Positions 36,899 through 47,933 of a stretch of 64,000 nucleotides of DNA are shown here, piece after piece. The notes under the pieces are model-generated. The model was not told where the DNA came from. It did not search any database and worked only from the letters and a program-made list of their open reading frames with translations. Origin of the DNA: Celeribacter ethanolicus (GTDB taxonomy: Bacteria; Pseudomonadota; Alphaproteobacteria; Rhodobacterales; Rhodobacteraceae); NCBI RefSeq assembly GCF_001550095.1, contig NZ_LRUC01000008.1, forward strand, positions 85,253 to 149,252. The letters run 5' to 3'. How positions within the stretch are numbered: position 1 is the stretch's first letter; each line of letters starts with the position of its first letter. Made by a program: the position numbers and the translations under genes.

Positions 36899-37938
36899 TG
36901 TGGGCGAAGGTGGCCAAGGCCGCCTTTGCGGCAGGGCTCGCCCTGAGCGCGCCAGCGTCCTTTGCGGAGGATCTCATGGCGCGCGTGCTTTCCTTTGATG
37001 ATCTGCCCGAATGGGCCGTGGACGATCATGCCGCGGCCCTTACCGTGTTTCGCAATACTTGCGATCTGATCGACGGGCCCGAATGGCCGCAGCTTTGCCA
37101 GCTTGCCGCGCGTGTGCCGGATGCTCGCGCATTTTTCGAATTGTTTTTCCGCCCTGTCCTGATTGAGGACGGGCAAGAGCCGCTTTTCACCGGCTATTTC
37201 GAACCGGAGCTGCGGGGTTCACGGTATCAGACGGGGCGCTATCGCTACCCGGTTTATCGCCTGCCTCCGGATGTCGTTTCTGGCGCGCCCTATCTGACGC
37301 GGCAGGACATCATGGAGGGGGCGCTTGTCGGGCGGGGTCTTGAGATCGCCTGGGTCGACGATCCGGTGGAGCTGTTCTTCCTTCAGGTGCAGGGCTCGGG
37401 GCGCATCCGTCTTGAAAACGGTTCGGTGATCCGCATCGGTTATGCCGGACACAACGGGCGGGATTATCGCTCCATTGGCAAAGAGCTGATCCGGCGCGGC
37501 GTTTACGATGCGCATCAGGTCTCCGCGAAGGTCATTCAGAACTGGGTGCGGCGCAATCCGGTCGAAGGCTCGGAGCTTTTGAACTTCAACCCGTCCTATG
37601 TGTTTTTTCGCGAACTGCCACGCCTTCCGGCAGACAAGGGGCCGATAGGGGCGATGCATCGTTCGATCACCACGATGCGCTCCATCGCGGTCGATCCGAA
37701 ATTCGTCACTCTGGGGGCACCCGTTTGGATCGAAAAAGAGGGCGAGACCCCGCTGCATCGTCTGATGATCGCGCAGGACACCGGATCGGCCATCAAGGGC
37801 GCGCAGCGCGCAGATATTTTCTTTGGCACCGGTGATCTGGCCGGTGAAGAGGCCGGGAAAATTCGCGATCCGGGGCGGATGATCGTGCTTTTACCGATCC
37901 AGCTTGCCTATGCGCTCGAAGAGAGGGTGGAAGGGTGA
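36898..37938 (+). CDS. mltA: membrane-bound lytic murein transglycosylase A
   Basis: A 346-residue periplasmic enzyme that cleaves peptidoglycan with 1,6-anhydro ends. It has a signal peptide (KAAFAAGLALSAPASFAED), then LFTGYFEPELRGS and the VELFFLQVQGSGRIRL block, and the C-terminal 3D domain with FVTLGAPVWIEKEG and AQDTGSAIKGAQRADIFFGTG, holding the catalytic aspartates. It overlaps the Tim44-like gene and is coupled to smr by GTGA. Peptidoglycan fragments it releases would feed the AmgK-MurU recycling route encoded nearby. Confidence 0.95.
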   Translation: MWAKVAKAAFAAGLALSAPASFAEDLMARVLSFDDLPEWAVDDHAAALTVFRNTCDLIDGPEWPQLCQLAARVPDARAFFELFFRPVLIEDGQEPLFTGYFEPELRGSRYQTGRYRYPVYRLPPDVVSGAPYLTRQDIMEGALVGRGLEIAWVDDPVELFFLQVQGSGRIRLENGSVIRIGYAGHNGRDYRSIGKELIRRGVYDAHQVSAKVIQNWVRRNPVEGSELLNFNPSYVFFRELPRLPADKGPIGAMHRSITTMRSIAVDPKFVTLGAPVWIEKEGETPLHRLMIAQDTGSAIKGAQRADIFFGTGDLAGEEAGKIRDPGRMIVLLPIQLAYALEERVEG

Positions 37939-38534
37939 GCCGTCGCAAGAAATCGCTGACGGAAGAGGACAAGACGCTCTGGAACGCGGTGCGCAAGACC
38001 GCGACGCCGATGCATGTGGAACGGATGCCCGATCCCCTGCCCCGACCGGAACCGGCAAAGACCCCTACACCGAAAGCCCCGCGAGAGATTGAGGCGTTTG
38101 AGATCGAGATCGGCAGGCACGCGGGCAAAACTGCGCTGGGGCACGACCTTGCGCCAACGATTTCGGAACACCTGTCGCAAGCGCCGCTGCGGATGGATCG
38201 CAAGACATTCGGCAAGATGCGCAAGGGCAAGATGCTGCCCGAGGCTCGCATCGACCTTCACGGCATGACTCTGGCGCAGGCGCATCCGGCGCTCATGCGG
38301 TTCATCCTGAATTCATGGGCGATGGAGCGGCGGTTGGTTTTGGTGATCACCGGCAAGGGCAAGCCGCGCGACGAGGATGGGCCGATCCCGGTGCGCAGGG
38401 GTGTGTTGAAACATCAGGTGCCGCATTGGCTGCACAGTTCGCCCTTGCGCGAGGCGGTGTTGCAGGTGTCGGAGGCGCATTTGAAACACGGCGGCACAGG
38501 GGCCTATTACGTCTACCTGCGCCGCCCGAAGTGA
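37935..38534 (+). CDS. smr: Smr-domain protein
   Basis: A 199-residue protein. The first 90 residues are charged and disordered; the Smr domain (about 100-199) has IDLHGMTLAQAHPALMRFI, VLVITGKGKPRDEDGPIPVRRGVLK and GGTGAYYVYLRRPK. Smr domains are nicking endonucleases or RNA-cleaving modules; the LDH/LHG-type motif is present. GTG start overlaps the mltA stop. The stop is followed by a parS-like palindrome and then hslU tail to tail. Confidence 0.88.
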   Translation: MSRRKKSLTEEDKTLWNAVRKTATPMHVERMPDPLPRPEPAKTPTPKAPREIEAFEIEIGRHAGKTALGHDLAPTISEHLSQAPLRMDRKTFGKMRKGKMLPEARIDLHGMTLAQAHPALMRFILNSWAMERRLVLVITGKGKPRDEDGPIPVRRGVLKHQVPHWLHSSPLREAVLQVSEAHLKHGGTGAYYVYLRRPK

Positions 38535-38536
38535 GG

Positions 38537-38552
38537 AGTTTCACGTGAAACC
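38537..38552. promoter_or_regulatory. parS-like palindrome between smr and hslU
   Basis: A perfect 14-bp core, GTTTCACGTGAAAC (38538-38551), with the outermost consensus bases changed. It lies in the 18-bp gap between two convergent genes. A GAGG...CCTC pair extends the palindrome on each side. It could be a ParB site or part of a shared terminator without T-run. Confidence 0.6.
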
Positions 38553-39854
38553 TCAGAGCATATATCGGCTCACATCCGCAATCTTGGCCATCTCGTCCAC
38601 ATGGGCGTGGACATAGGCAGCATCGACCGTGATCTTTTCACCCGGCTTGTCGGGGGCCACGAAAGACAGCTCCTCGAACACCCGCTCCATGATCGTGTAA
38701 AGCCGCCGGGCACCGATGTTCTCGACCGTCGTGTTCACATCGGCGGCGAGTTTCGCGATGGCGGCGATGCCGTCCTCGGTGAAGGTGACGTCGACCTCTT
38801 CGGTCTCCATCAGTGCCTTGTATTGCAGCGTCAGAGCGTTGTCGGTTTCGGTCAGGATGCGGACGAAATCGCCCTCCTCCAACGCGCGAAGTTCGACACG
38901 GATCGGCAGACGGCCCTGCAATTCCGGCAACAAATCCGAAGGTTTGGCGATGTGGAACGCACCTGAGGCGATGAACAGGATATGGTCGGTTTTCACCGGG
39001 CCGTGTTTCGTGGACACCGTCGTGCCCTCGATCAGCGGCAGAAGATCGCGCTGCACACCCTCGCGGGACACGTCGCCGCCACGGGCATCGGAGCGGGCGC
39101 AGACCTTGTCGATCTCGTCGATAAAGACGATGCCATTTTCCTGCACGGCCTCAAGCGCCACGCGCGTTACGGTCTCGTCATCGAGCAGTTTGTCGGCCTC
39201 TTCGCCGATCAAAATGTCGTAGCTTTCGGCCACAGTCAGCCGTTTCTTGACGGTCCGGCCGCCAAGCCCTTTGAACAGATCGCCGAGGTTCATCATGCCG
39301 CCCATCTGTGGCTGGCCGGGAACCCCGAACATGCCCATCGGCATGCCGGTGTCCTGAAGCTCAAGCTCAATCACCGTATCGTCCAACTCGCCGGAGCGGA
39401 GTTTCTTGCGGAACATGTCGCGGGTCTGCTCGCGGGCGTCCTTGCCGGCGATGGCTTCGATCACACGGTCTTCGGCCGCGCCCTGTGCCTTGGCTTTGAC
39501 GTCTTCGCGCATTTGATCGCGGGTCTGGGAAATCGCCGCATCGACGAGATCGCGCACGATCTGTTCCACATCGCGCCCGACATAGCCGACTTCGGTGAAT
39601 TTCGTTGCCTCGACCTTGACGAAAGGCGCTTTGGCGAGCTTGGCCAGACGCCTGGAAATCTCCGTCTTGCCGACGCCGGTCGGACCAATCATCAGGATGT
39701 TCTTCGGGTAAACCTCTTCACGCAGATCATCGGAAAGCTGCTTGCGCCGCCACCGGTTGCGCAGCGCCACGGCGACGGCGCGTTTGGCGTCGTTCTGGCC
39801 GATGATGTAGCGGTCCAGCTCGGACACGATTTCACGGGGGGTCAGATCAGTCAT
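38553..39854 (-). CDS. hslU: HslU ATPase subunit of the HslVU protease
   Basis: A 433-residue AAA+ unfoldase. It starts [16 protein letters not shown], with [23 protein letters not shown] (Walker A), the I domain (about residues 110-240), [13 protein letters not shown] (Walker B) and the C-terminal sensor region. It feeds substrates to HslV. The start overlaps the hslV stop by ATGA, so the two are co-translated. Confidence 0.97.
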   Translation of the reverse strand: MTDLTPREIVSELDRYIIGQNDAKRAVAVALRNRWRRKQLSDDLREEVYPKNILMIGPTGVGKTEISRRLAKLAKAPFVKVEATKFTEVGYVGRDVEQIVRDLVDAAISQTRDQMREDVKAKAQGAAEDRVIEAIAGKDAREQTRDMFRKKLRSGELDDTVIELELQDTGMPMGMFGVPGQPQMGGMMNLGDLFKGLGGRTVKKRLTVAESYDILIGEEADKLLDDETVTRVALEAVQENGIVFIDEIDKVCARSDARGGDVSREGVQRDLLPLIEGTTVSTKHGPVKTDHILFIASGAFHIAKPSDLLPELQGRLPIRVELRALEEGDFVRILTETDNALTLQYKALMETEEVDVTFTEDGIAAIAKLAADVNTTVENIGARRLYTIMERVFEELSFVAPDKPGEKITVDAAYVHAHVDEMAKIADVSRYML

Positions 39855-40408
39855 TTGGTAATCTTCTCAACGGTCAGGTTGCCATTGGTGTAGACGCAGA
39901 TGTCGGAGGCGATTTTCATCGCCTTGCGCGCGATGGTTTCGGCGTCATGCTCGGTCTCCATCAATCCACGCGCGGCGGCGAGGGCGAAATTGCCGCCCGA
40001 TCCGATGGCTGCAATGTCGTGTTCGGGCTCAAGCACATCGCCCGCGCCGGTCACGACCAAAAGCGTCTCGCCGTCGGTGACGATCAGCATGGCTTCGAGT
40101 TTCGAGAGGTATTTGTCGGTGCGCCAATCCTTGGCCAGCTCGACACAGGCCCGCGCCAACTGGCCGGGCGTGGCCTCAAGCTTGCTTTCCAGCCGCTCCA
40201 GAAGGGTGAAGGCATCTGCCGTCGATCCGGCAAATCCGCAAACCACGTCATGCCCGCCGGGTTTCAACCGCCGCACTTTCCGAGCCGTGCCTTTGATCAC
40301 GGTCTGACCGAGGCTCACCTGCCCGTCACCGGCCACGACCACCTCGTCACCGCGTCGTACGCCGATGATCGTCGTGCCGTGCCAGCCGGGAAATTCTTCT
40401 TTCGACAT
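39851..40408 (-). CDS. hslV: HslV peptidase subunit of the HslVU protease
   Basis: A 185-residue proteasome-beta-like threonine protease. The nucleophilic threonine is Thr12 of [12 protein letters not shown], exposed after removal of an 11-residue propeptide. [21 protein letters not shown] and the [18 protein letters not shown] region are typical. Coupled to hslU by ATGA. Confidence 0.97.
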   Translation of the reverse strand: MSKEEFPGWHGTTIIGVRRGDEVVVAGDGQVSLGQTVIKGTARKVRRLKPGGHDVVCGFAGSTADAFTLLERLESKLEATPGQLARACVELAKDWRTDKYLSKLEAMLIVTDGETLLVVTGAGDVLEPEHDIAAIGSGGNFALAAARGLMETEHDAETIARKAMKIASDICVYTNGNLTVEKITK

Positions 40409-40484
40409 TCGGAGTTCCTTTCGCTTGGTCCTCTATATGTGACCGCGATCCGTGTGGTGCAACCGTACCTTCAAACCGGACATG

Positions 40485-40509
40485 AAAAAGGGCGCCACTA
40501 GGGGCGCCC
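40485..40509 (-). terminator. intrinsic terminator of trxA
   Basis: Read on the minus strand, GGGCGCC (40509-40503) pairs with GGCGCCC (40496-40490) around a 6-nt loop, followed by a T-run (40489-40485). Confidence 0.8.
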
Positions 40510-40533
40510 GAATTCGCATCATATCCCTGAAAA

Positions 40534-40854
40534 TCAGGATTCTTCGGCGATCCAGTTGGCCAGAGCCGCTTTCGGAGCTGCGCCGATTTTCGCGGAGGCC
40601 ACTTCGCCGCCTTTGAACATGAACAGAGCCGGGATCGAGCGCACACCAAATTGTGCCGGCGAGCTCGGGTTTTCGTCCACGTTCACTTTGACGATTTTGA
40701 CCTTGCCGTCGAGTTCCTCGGACAGTTCCTCAAGGGACGGGCCGATTTGTTTGCACGGACCGCACCATTCGGCCCAGAAATCGACAACCACGGGGATGTC
40801 GGATTCAAGAACTTCGGATGCGAAAGTGTCGTCGCTGACTTTTACGGTTGCCAT
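40534..40854 (-). CDS. trxA: thioredoxin
   Basis: A 106-residue thioredoxin with the active site WCGPC (Cys31, Cys34) in [18 protein letters not shown], and the cis-Pro region [14 protein letters not shown]. It reduces disulfides in the cytoplasm, including ribonucleotide reductase and methionine sulfoxide reductase. The ATG at 40854 is chosen because [11 protein letters not shown] begins the fold. It is downstream of addA with a 56-bp gap that may hold its own promoter. Confidence 0.96.
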   Translation of the reverse strand: MATVKVSDDTFASEVLESDIPVVVDFWAEWCGPCKQIGPSLEELSEELDGKVKIVKVNVDENPSSPAQFGVRSIPALFMFKGGEVASAKIGAAPKAALANWIAEES

Positions 40855-40910
40855 GGGGCTTCTCCTGAATTTGTACTTGAGCAAAAACCTATGCCTCTGC
40901 CCCTGATGGG

Positions 40911-43900
40911 TCAAGATGTGGCGGTGCGACCCAGTGCCTCCATCACGATCTCGAGAGGCACGGGTTGAAGTGTCGCGGTTTTCGTCCACAAAAGTGCCAC
41001 TTCGATCTCGCGACCGGGATAGATGTCGCCGACGGCCTGCGCATAGGCGCCAAGCTGGCGCAGCAGGCCTTCGGGAATGTCCTGAATACGCTCCGGGACG
41101 ACGGTATTGGATTTGTAATCGACTATCTGGATGCGGTCGGGGGTCACGATCAGCCGGTCGATGACGCCGTGAATGATCCGATCGCCCATCTTGCCCGTAT
41201 AAGGTACTTCGGCGAGAGAATTGGGTCCGAAAATGTCCCAGTCGTACTGCCCGTGAATGACGCTGAGTGCTTCGGACATTAGATCCGGGATTTCCTCGTC
41301 GAGCGCAGCTTCTTCGCCAGTGGAAAGGACAAATCGGGCGACGGTTTCGCGATCTTGCGCGGCGACGCCGGGCAGGACCTCGATCAGTCGGTGCAACTGG
41401 CTGCCACGCCGCATGGCGGCCTCTTTATCGGAAACACCGTCCTCGCCGGGCAGGGCTTTGGCGCCACCGAGATCGGAGGGGGAGATGATGTCCATGCCCG
41501 GTACAGGCGGTTTGGCGGGAGCCAGAGCCCAATGCGGCAGGCTGTGGGATTTTTTCCGCGACGCCTCCGATGTACTGGCGATATCGGGCCAGCTCCCATG
41601 GCTGAACCGGGTTCCGAGATGACCGGCCATTTCGCAGGTTTCGGTCGCAAGGGACGAGAGTCCCCGTTTTACCAGATCATACCATGTGTCGGGTTTTTCC
41701 TCCCCGGCCCCGCAGACGATTAGCCATTTCTCCGCTCGGGTCATCGCCACGTACAAAAGCCGCCTGTCTTCTTCGAGATCGGCGATTTTGAGCTGGTTTA
41801 GTCTCTGTTTTACCTGATCGGAGCGCCGCCCCGCCGCGCCCTTCCAAACCACATGTCCGAGCTCGGGTTCGATGAATTCCTCGCGGGTTTCGCGCTGCGT
41901 TTTCAGCGTGTCCGGCAGAATGACGATCGGAGCCTCAAGCCCTTTAGAGCCATGTGCCGTCATCACCCGCACGAGGTTGGAGTTTTCATCCAGCACGCGT
42001 TTGAGTTGAATGTCCTGAGATTCGAGCCAGGCGATGAAGCCGGTGAGACTGGGCGTCTCGGCGGTTTCGTAACTCCGGGCCTGATGCAACAGCGCATCCA
42101 GCCCGTCCTCGGCTTCCTTACCGAGCCGGGCAATGAATTTGCGCCGCCCATTGTGACGGATCAGCACCCGTTCGATCAGGTCATAGGGCCGCAAGAAGTC
42201 GGAGACCTGCCGCAAATCTTCGAGGATCGCGTAGGTTTCGGGCCAATCCGCCCGGCGTTCATAAAGTTGCCGCCAAAGTGTGATGGTCGTGCGCCCGTGG
42301 GCGAGGCGATAAAGGTCACGCTCCGACCAGTTGAACAGAGGCGATTTCAGGGTCTCAGCCAATGCCAGATCGTCATCTTGCAAGGACAGGAAGGCGAGCA
42401 GGGAGCGCATGTCCTTGACCGCCATTTCCTCGCCCAATGTCATCCGGTCGGCCCCGGCCACAGGAATGCCCGCCGGATGAGACTTCAACGTCCGCAACAT
42501 CCGACCGAACAACTCGGACCGGCTGCGTACTAGGATGAGAATATCGCCGGGTTGAACCGGGCGACCCTTGCCGTCTTTTTGGGGAATTGAGCCAGATTCG
42601 AGAAGCTCTGCTACAAAATCCGCCACACGTTTGGCTAGGCGGGCGTTGTGATGCTCGGGGCGAATGATGTCGACCGGATCTTCCCAGTTTTCAGCTTCCT
42701 CGTCGGTGTCGTGGCGTTCCTCAAGTGACCATAGATCAACGCGTCCGGGAATGTCGTCAAAGAAGGCGATATGCTCCGGAATACCGCCGACCCCCTCGCC
42801 GCCATTGGCCGTAAAGACCGCATCGGTCGCCGCCAGAATCGCGGGTGAGGAGCGGAAGGAATATTGCAGCGCGAGATCCTGCAACGGTTGTCCGACGGCG
42901 TTGAGCTGTGCGCCGAAATGCGCCTTCATCTGGTCGAAGGCTTCGGGAGCGGCACCCTGAAAGGAATAGATCGACTGTTTGTGATCGCCGACGACAAAGA
43001 TCGTGCGGGTCACATCGGCACGCGCGCCCTCGCCCGAGGTGAACTCGCCCGCCAGCAATTGCACAACGCGCCATTGATCCGGGCTCGTGTCCTGGGCCTC
43101 ATCGACAAGGATGTGGTCAATGCCGCCATCGAGCCGGTAAAGCACCCATTGCGACACGTTCGAGATCGACAAAAGATCGCGGGCACGGCGGATCATGTCG
43201 TCGAAGTCGAGAAGCCCGAGTTGCGCCTTGCGCTCCAGATAGGGTGGCAGGAGCGCCTGAGCGAATTTGTGCAGCGCGAGCGTCCGATTGGCATCGTAAA
43301 GCGAAAAAAGGCGGGGACGAATGGCCTCCACGCGTTTCATCAACGCTTCGAGCCCGTCGAATGCACCGGGATGAGCGTCGATCAGCTTACGCGTTGGCAG
43401 GCTGGAATGCTGGGCATAGAATTTCGATTGCAAAGGCGTCTTGGTCTTTTCGCCGGAGAGAAACTTGTCGCAAAGCTGTTCCACAAGGTCGAGACTTGGC
43501 TCTAATCCAGACCATAGACGAAAAAACGTTGCAACTTTCTGATCGGCTGCACTGGAGCCTTCCATCAGGGTGGCGCAAGAGGCAAACATCTCCTGTTCAC
43601 CGCCGAGGAAGACATCGGCAAGAAGCGCGGCTTCATCGTAGCCGTCGGGCAGACCGAACCAGGGCCAGATGTCCTTTTCGGTTTTCGCGGGCAGAAAACT
43701 GTCGCGTTTCGTCACGATCTTGAGCGCAAGTTCCGTCAGGTCGAGATCGCTGATATGAAGTGCGACAGCATCGAGCAGATTGCGCGAGGGGCCAAGGGCC
43801 AGATCTTCGAGAATATCGGCGATCATCCGGCGGGATTGCCTCTCGTCCATTTCCTTGAACTGTGGCGACACCCCCGCTTCGAGCGGGAAGCGTCTCAAAA

Positions 43901-44291
43901 GCGCGCTACAGAAGGAGTGGATGGTCTGGATTTTCAATCCGCCCGGTGTCTCGATCGCGCGGGCAAACAGTGTGCGGGCATGGCGCAGCACGTCGCTGTC
44001 CAGATCCTTGTCCGGGGCCAGTGCTTGCAACTCGGTCGTCAACTCCGCATTCGGCAACATCGCCCAGTCGCCCAGGCGTTTGAACAGCCGGTTCTGCATT
44101 TCGGCGGCGGCGGCCTTGGTATAAGTCAGACAGAGGATGTGTTGCGGCGGCGTGCCATCGAGCAGCAGACGCGCCACGCGGTCCGTGAGCACTTTCGTCT
44201 TGCCCGAACCGGCATTGGCCGACAGCCATGTCGACATGTCCGGGCGTGCGGCCATGATCTGGCGCCGGGTGGCCTCGTTCATCTCAGTCAT
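40911..44291 (-). CDS. addA: AddA helicase-nuclease subunit
   Basis: A 1126-residue UvrD-like helicase with a C-terminal nuclease. The P-loop is [47 protein letters not shown], and [16 protein letters not shown] follow as helicase motifs. The nuclease end contains GVIDRL and [12 protein letters not shown], the RecB-type metal site. With AddB it processes double-strand breaks for RecA. It overlaps addB by 8 bp. Confidence 0.96.
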   Translation of the reverse strand: MTEMNEATRRQIMAARPDMSTWLSANAGSGKTKVLTDRVARLLLDGTPPQHILCLTYTKAAAAEMQNRLFKRLGDWAMLPNAELTTELQALAPDKDLDSDVLRHARTLFARAIETPGGLKIQTIHSFCSALLRRFPLEAGVSPQFKEMDERQSRRMIADILEDLALGPSRNLLDAVALHISDLDLTELALKIVTKRDSFLPAKTEKDIWPWFGLPDGYDEAALLADVFLGGEQEMFASCATLMEGSSAADQKVATFFRLWSGLEPSLDLVEQLCDKFLSGEKTKTPLQSKFYAQHSSLPTRKLIDAHPGAFDGLEALMKRVEAIRPRLFSLYDANRTLALHKFAQALLPPYLERKAQLGLLDFDDMIRRARDLLSISNVSQWVLYRLDGGIDHILVDEAQDTSPDQWRVVQLLAGEFTSGEGARADVTRTIFVVGDHKQSIYSFQGAAPEAFDQMKAHFGAQLNAVGQPLQDLALQYSFRSSPAILAATDAVFTANGGEGVGGIPEHIAFFDDIPGRVDLWSLEERHDTDEEAENWEDPVDIIRPEHHNARLAKRVADFVAELLESGSIPQKDGKGRPVQPGDILILVRSRSELFGRMLRTLKSHPAGIPVAGADRMTLGEEMAVKDMRSLLAFLSLQDDDLALAETLKSPLFNWSERDLYRLAHGRTTITLWRQLYERRADWPETYAILEDLRQVSDFLRPYDLIERVLIRHNGRRKFIARLGKEAEDGLDALLHQARSYETAETPSLTGFIAWLESQDIQLKRVLDENSNLVRVMTAHGSKGLEAPIVILPDTLKTQRETREEFIEPELGHVVWKGAAGRRSDQVKQRLNQLKIADLEEDRRLLYVAMTRAEKWLIVCGAGEEKPDTWYDLVKRGLSSLATETCEMAGHLGTRFSHGSWPDIASTSEASRKKSHSLPHWALAPAKPPVPGMDIISPSDLGGAKALPGEDGVSDKEAAMRRGSQLHRLIEVLPGVAAQDRETVARFVLSTGEEAALDEEIPDLMSEALSVIHGQYDWDIFGPNSLAEVPYTGKMGDRIIHGVIDRLIVTPDRIQIVDYKSNTVVPERIQDIPEGLLRQLGAYAQAVGDIYPGREIEVALLWTKTATLQPVPLEIVMEALGRTATS

Positions 44292-47256
44292 CGAGGTCCT
44301 CCGGCACGGGAGTATCGGAAATCGACCATTCGCCAAACCGCGCGAGATGTTCGAAATCGGTTTTATATTGCACGGTTTCCATCATGCGGCGGGAGGTGTA
44401 GCCGAGCCCGGGATCGTCATAGGCGGCGATCAGTTTGACGAGGCGGTCGCGGATTTCCGCGATGTCATGCGGCTCCAGCGGCAGAACCGTCTTTTTCAAC
44501 GCGGCATTCAACCCGAGATAGGCGACTTCCGACACCCGACCCTTGGGGACGCCTTCGAATTTCCCCGCTTCCATCATCATGGCCTCGAGCAGAAGTTGAA
44601 TGCTGAATTTTCTTGTCTGTTTTTCGCTGGGCGGTGTGCCGGATTTGTAATCGTAGATGACGAACGTGTCGTCTTCCTTGCGGTCGATCCGGTCGGCCTT
44701 GCAGGTCAGGGAAAAATCCACCTCGGACAAATGCATGGCGGCCTTGGCTTCGATCCCGCAAGGGGTGCCCTTTGCCAGCCTGTCGCGTTCGTCGCGCACC
44801 AGTTGATCGGCAATCCGGCGGACGCGGGCCAGCCAGACACGCCGCGCCGAGGGCCAGGCGACCTTCTGTTCAAGCACCTCTTCGGCGACAGTCAGAAATC
44901 GTGCCAAGGCGGCTTCATGACTGTCGTCGCCGATCTGGCCGAGATAGCGCTCCATGATCGCGTGTAGCGCGGTGCCGCGTTCGCGAATGTCGGGGTCGCG
45001 GGACAGCGGATCGAGCTTGCTCAGGCGCAGGATGCGGCTGGCGTAAATGTCATAGGGATCGCGGATCAGGGTCTCGATCCGGGTGACGGAAAGTTGCCGG
45101 GGGCGGGCGTCTTTGGGCGGGCGCGGGCTTGGCCGTTTTGCGGGCGGGATGGCTGTGCCGGGTTCGTCGAGCGCGTCTGCAAGCCCCATCCACGCGGTGC
45201 CCCGCTTGCGCATGTCCTCAAGGGCATTACGTCCCTCGTCCGACATCCCCGCCATCAGGTTGGTCAGCCGGATGAGCCAGCGCGAGGCGACGGTTTCCGC
45301 CTCCGCATCGCGTTTGGCGCGGGTAAGGATGACCTCCGGGGCCGCGATGGCCTGTTGAAAATCGTGGGCGGAGAGGCCGATCATCTGTTCGGGGGAAATC
45401 AGCCCGGCTTGCCGCCGCATATCGCGGCTGAACCACGGATCCTGACCTGTGGACTGCGGCCAGATGCTTTCGTTCAGCCCGGCGAGAATCACCAGATCGG
45501 CCTGAAGGGAGCGTGCTTCAAGCGTGCCCCAGATCATCACTTTCGGATGTTTCGGAGAGGGGTCACGCACTTGACCTCGCCCGAGAAGGGCGCGGAACAG
45601 GTCGGCAAATTCATGGATGCTCAGGCTCCCGCCATAATCGGATTCGCGTTGCAGATCCTCGATGAGACGACGTGCCTCCCGGCCGGCATGCTGAGCCCAA
45701 AGCTCGCCGTCATCTTCGCCGTTCGGACCTTTGACGAGAGCCGAAGCCAAGGACACAAGATGTTTCAGGTGATCGGACAGGAGACTGTCCTGGGACACCT
45801 GGACCTTTTCCAGAAGATCGGACACCCAGCCCGCCCAATGTTTGCGGCCGTCCTTGTCTGCCTTGTCTTTGCCGGACTCGATCGCCCATTTCAGCAAATC
45901 TTCGCGTGCGGGAAAGGCTGGCCCCTTGCGGCGCAGATGAACTTCGAGTTCCCGCGTCCACAGCAGGTGATAGCCGCGGCCTTCATCCCCTTGCGCGCCG
46001 CGCGCGCAGAGCGGATGTTTCAGCAGCACGAGCAGGTCTTCGGAGGACATGGTGCGGCCGATGAAACCGACGATATGGCGCAGCAAACGACCGGGGGGGG
46101 TCTGATTGAGCGGAATCCCGGCGCTGTCGTCCGGCACAATGCCCCATCGGTCCAACAAGGCCGTGACGCGCCGGGCGAGATCGCGGTCCGGGGTGATCAT
46201 GGCGGCGGTTCTGTCATGTTCTGCGGCATGGCGCAAAATGAGGGCGATGGCATTCGATTCGATGCGCATATCGGGAGCTTCGATCAGGGTCATGTGATCG
46301 GTAGCCTGCATGACATCTTTGAAGGCGGGGCCCTCCTCCATCCATTGATCTGTCACAGGGGCGGGCCGCAAAGCGAGAGAAACAAGCCGGTTTCGGGTCG
46401 AATTGGCGCACGCGCTCGTATGCCAAGGCCGGATATCTTGTGGGTGAATACCAAGACGTTCGGCCATGCGGGCGGTGCGTTCCTGTGGATGCTCTACGGA
46501 AGCACGTTCTGGGTTTCGGATTTGCGTCCAAACCGTGTCCGGCATGTCGAAATCGACGCCAGGCAGGATGACGGCCCCCATCGGCAGGTTTGCGACGAGA
46601 GACATGAAGCGGGCGGTCAGCCCGCGTGAGCCGGTCGAGCCTGCTACAAGGATCGGATGATCCGGCGGGGTATCGCGCCATTGCCGCTCCAACCGGTCGA
46701 TGACCAGTTTCATGCGGGCCTCCGGTCCCGGATCTGCGGCGCTTTCGGGACCGAAGAAATCGAAGATGATCGAAAGGAATTGCAGGGATTTTTGCCAGTG
46801 ACCGGAGGAGTCCTGCACCTTGAGATTGCGGATGGCTTCGGGGGTGACGTCTTCGTCCTGCATCTCGCTGAGTACTTGTGCGAGGCTGTCGGAGAGATCG
46901 AAAATCGAGGCGCGGGTGGCGAACTGCGGTTCCTGCCGTAGAAAATGCGCGACGAGTTGCGACAACTCAAGACGCCTGCGCAGACTGTTCACCGGAACCG
47001 GGAGATCGAGAAACTGATGATCCGTGCCCAATTCGGTCAAAAGACGGATTTTTGGCAGGAAACGGGTCGATTCATCGTCGAAGGCACGCTGAATATCCTT
47101 GCGCATGCGAGAGGTGTTGACGAAAATCTCCGTGCGCGCCAGCAGCTCGGGGGCTGTGTCTTTCAGACGCTCCAGAAGCCCGATCTTGATCGCACGCGGA
47201 TACTCCGCGCCGCAGGGCACGCCAAACAAACCCGGTTTCCCCGCCTCGGCGAACAT
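44284..47256 (-). CDS. addB: AddB subunit, alphaproteobacterial type
   Basis: A 990-residue partner of AddA. The alphaproteobacterial form lacks the iron-sulfur cysteine ligands of the Bacillus type and has a reduced helicase half (ILVAGSTGSRGLTARFM is a degenerate P-loop region). The C-terminal nuclease domain has ADRIDRKEDDTFVIYDYKSGT. The ATG at 47256 begins MFAEAGKPGLFGVPCGAEYP. It overlaps murU by one base (TGATG). Confidence 0.93.
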   Translation of the reverse strand: MFAEAGKPGLFGVPCGAEYPRAIKIGLLERLKDTAPELLARTEIFVNTSRMRKDIQRAFDDESTRFLPKIRLLTELGTDHQFLDLPVPVNSLRRRLELSQLVAHFLRQEPQFATRASIFDLSDSLAQVLSEMQDEDVTPEAIRNLKVQDSSGHWQKSLQFLSIIFDFFGPESAADPGPEARMKLVIDRLERQWRDTPPDHPILVAGSTGSRGLTARFMSLVANLPMGAVILPGVDFDMPDTVWTQIRNPERASVEHPQERTARMAERLGIHPQDIRPWHTSACANSTRNRLVSLALRPAPVTDQWMEEGPAFKDVMQATDHMTLIEAPDMRIESNAIALILRHAAEHDRTAAMITPDRDLARRVTALLDRWGIVPDDSAGIPLNQTPPGRLLRHIVGFIGRTMSSEDLLVLLKHPLCARGAQGDEGRGYHLLWTRELEVHLRRKGPAFPAREDLLKWAIESGKDKADKDGRKHWAGWVSDLLEKVQVSQDSLLSDHLKHLVSLASALVKGPNGEDDGELWAQHAGREARRLIEDLQRESDYGGSLSIHEFADLFRALLGRGQVRDPSPKHPKVMIWGTLEARSLQADLVILAGLNESIWPQSTGQDPWFSRDMRRQAGLISPEQMIGLSAHDFQQAIAAPEVILTRAKRDAEAETVASRWLIRLTNLMAGMSDEGRNALEDMRKRGTAWMGLADALDEPGTAIPPAKRPSPRPPKDARPRQLSVTRIETLIRDPYDIYASRILRLSKLDPLSRDPDIRERGTALHAIMERYLGQIGDDSHEAALARFLTVAEEVLEQKVAWPSARRVWLARVRRIADQLVRDERDRLAKGTPCGIEAKAAMHLSEVDFSLTCKADRIDRKEDDTFVIYDYKSGTPPSEKQTRKFSIQLLLEAMMMEAGKFEGVPKGRVSEVAYLGLNAALKKTVLPLEPHDIAEIRDRLVKLIAAYDDPGLGYTSRRMMETVQYKTDFEHLARFGEWSISDTPVPEDLDD

Positions 47257-47933
47257 CACGCCTCCTTCAAAACCTCTTCCGCAATGGCAATACCATCGGG
47301 GTGGCCGACATCGCACCAATGCCCCTCATATTCCACCCCATAAATCCGTCCGGCATGGAACAGAGTTTCCCACACGCGGTTGAGCGAGAAATGCCGGTCT
47401 TCGATGTCTGCGACCGGGTCAGTTTTCAAAATCTGCATCCCTGTGTAAACGGTCTGAGTGCCGCGGCGCAGTTGGCCGTCTTGTAACAGATCGAAATCGC
47501 CCTGCCCCAGATGCCCGTGAGCGCGGGATTTTGGGACCACGAGAAGCAGGGCGTCCATCTTGTTCGGCTGCCAATGTGCGGCAAGGACCTCGGAAGCGCG
47601 CGGACCTTTCCAGACCGCATCGGTGTTCATCGTGAAGAGGGCATTTTCGTGAAACATCGGCAGGGCATTTTTCAAACCACCGCCGGTTTCGAGGAGATCT
47701 TCCTCGTAAATCGTCTGCACACCGGCGTTCTTGAGGTGCTTTTCGAGCGTCGTGGGGAGATAATGCAGGTTGGCAACACGATGCTGCACGCCTTCCAATT
47801 GCTCCAGGGCATGATCGACCAGAGGCCGTCCGGCCACCTCGATCAGGGGCTTGGGGCGATGGGTGGTCAGTGCTTTCATGCGGGTGCCTCGGCCCGCGCA
47901 AAAGATCATTGCAGAGTCGGGATGGTGCCGCAT
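47256..47933 (-). CDS. murU: MurNAc-1-phosphate uridylyltransferase (MurU-like)
   Basis: A 225-residue nucleotidyltransferase. IFCAGRGTRMKALTTHRPKPLIEVAGRPL is the sugar-nucleotidyltransferase signature; FTMNTDAVWKG holds the metal-binding aspartate and the tail ends with EYEGHWCDVGHPDGIAIAEEVL. With AmgK it forms UDP-MurNAc from recycled MurNAc, bypassing de novo synthesis. It overlaps amgK by 28 bp and addB by one base. Assignment rests on context as much as on sequence. Confidence 0.88.
   Translation of the reverse strand: MRHHPDSAMIFCAGRGTRMKALTTHRPKPLIEVAGRPLVDHALEQLEGVQHRVANLHYLPTTLEKHLKNAGVQTIYEEDLLETGGGLKNALPMFHENALFTMNTDAVWKGPRASEVLAAHWQPNKMDALLLVVPKSRAHGHLGQGDFDLLQDGQLRRGTQTVYTGMQILKTDPVADIEDRHFSLNRVWETLFHAGRIYGVEYEGHWCDVGHPDGIAIAEEVLKEA

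Noticed and set aside
47641..47656. parS-like half site in murU
   Set aside because: Only the right half (CGTGAAACA) matches; no palindrome.
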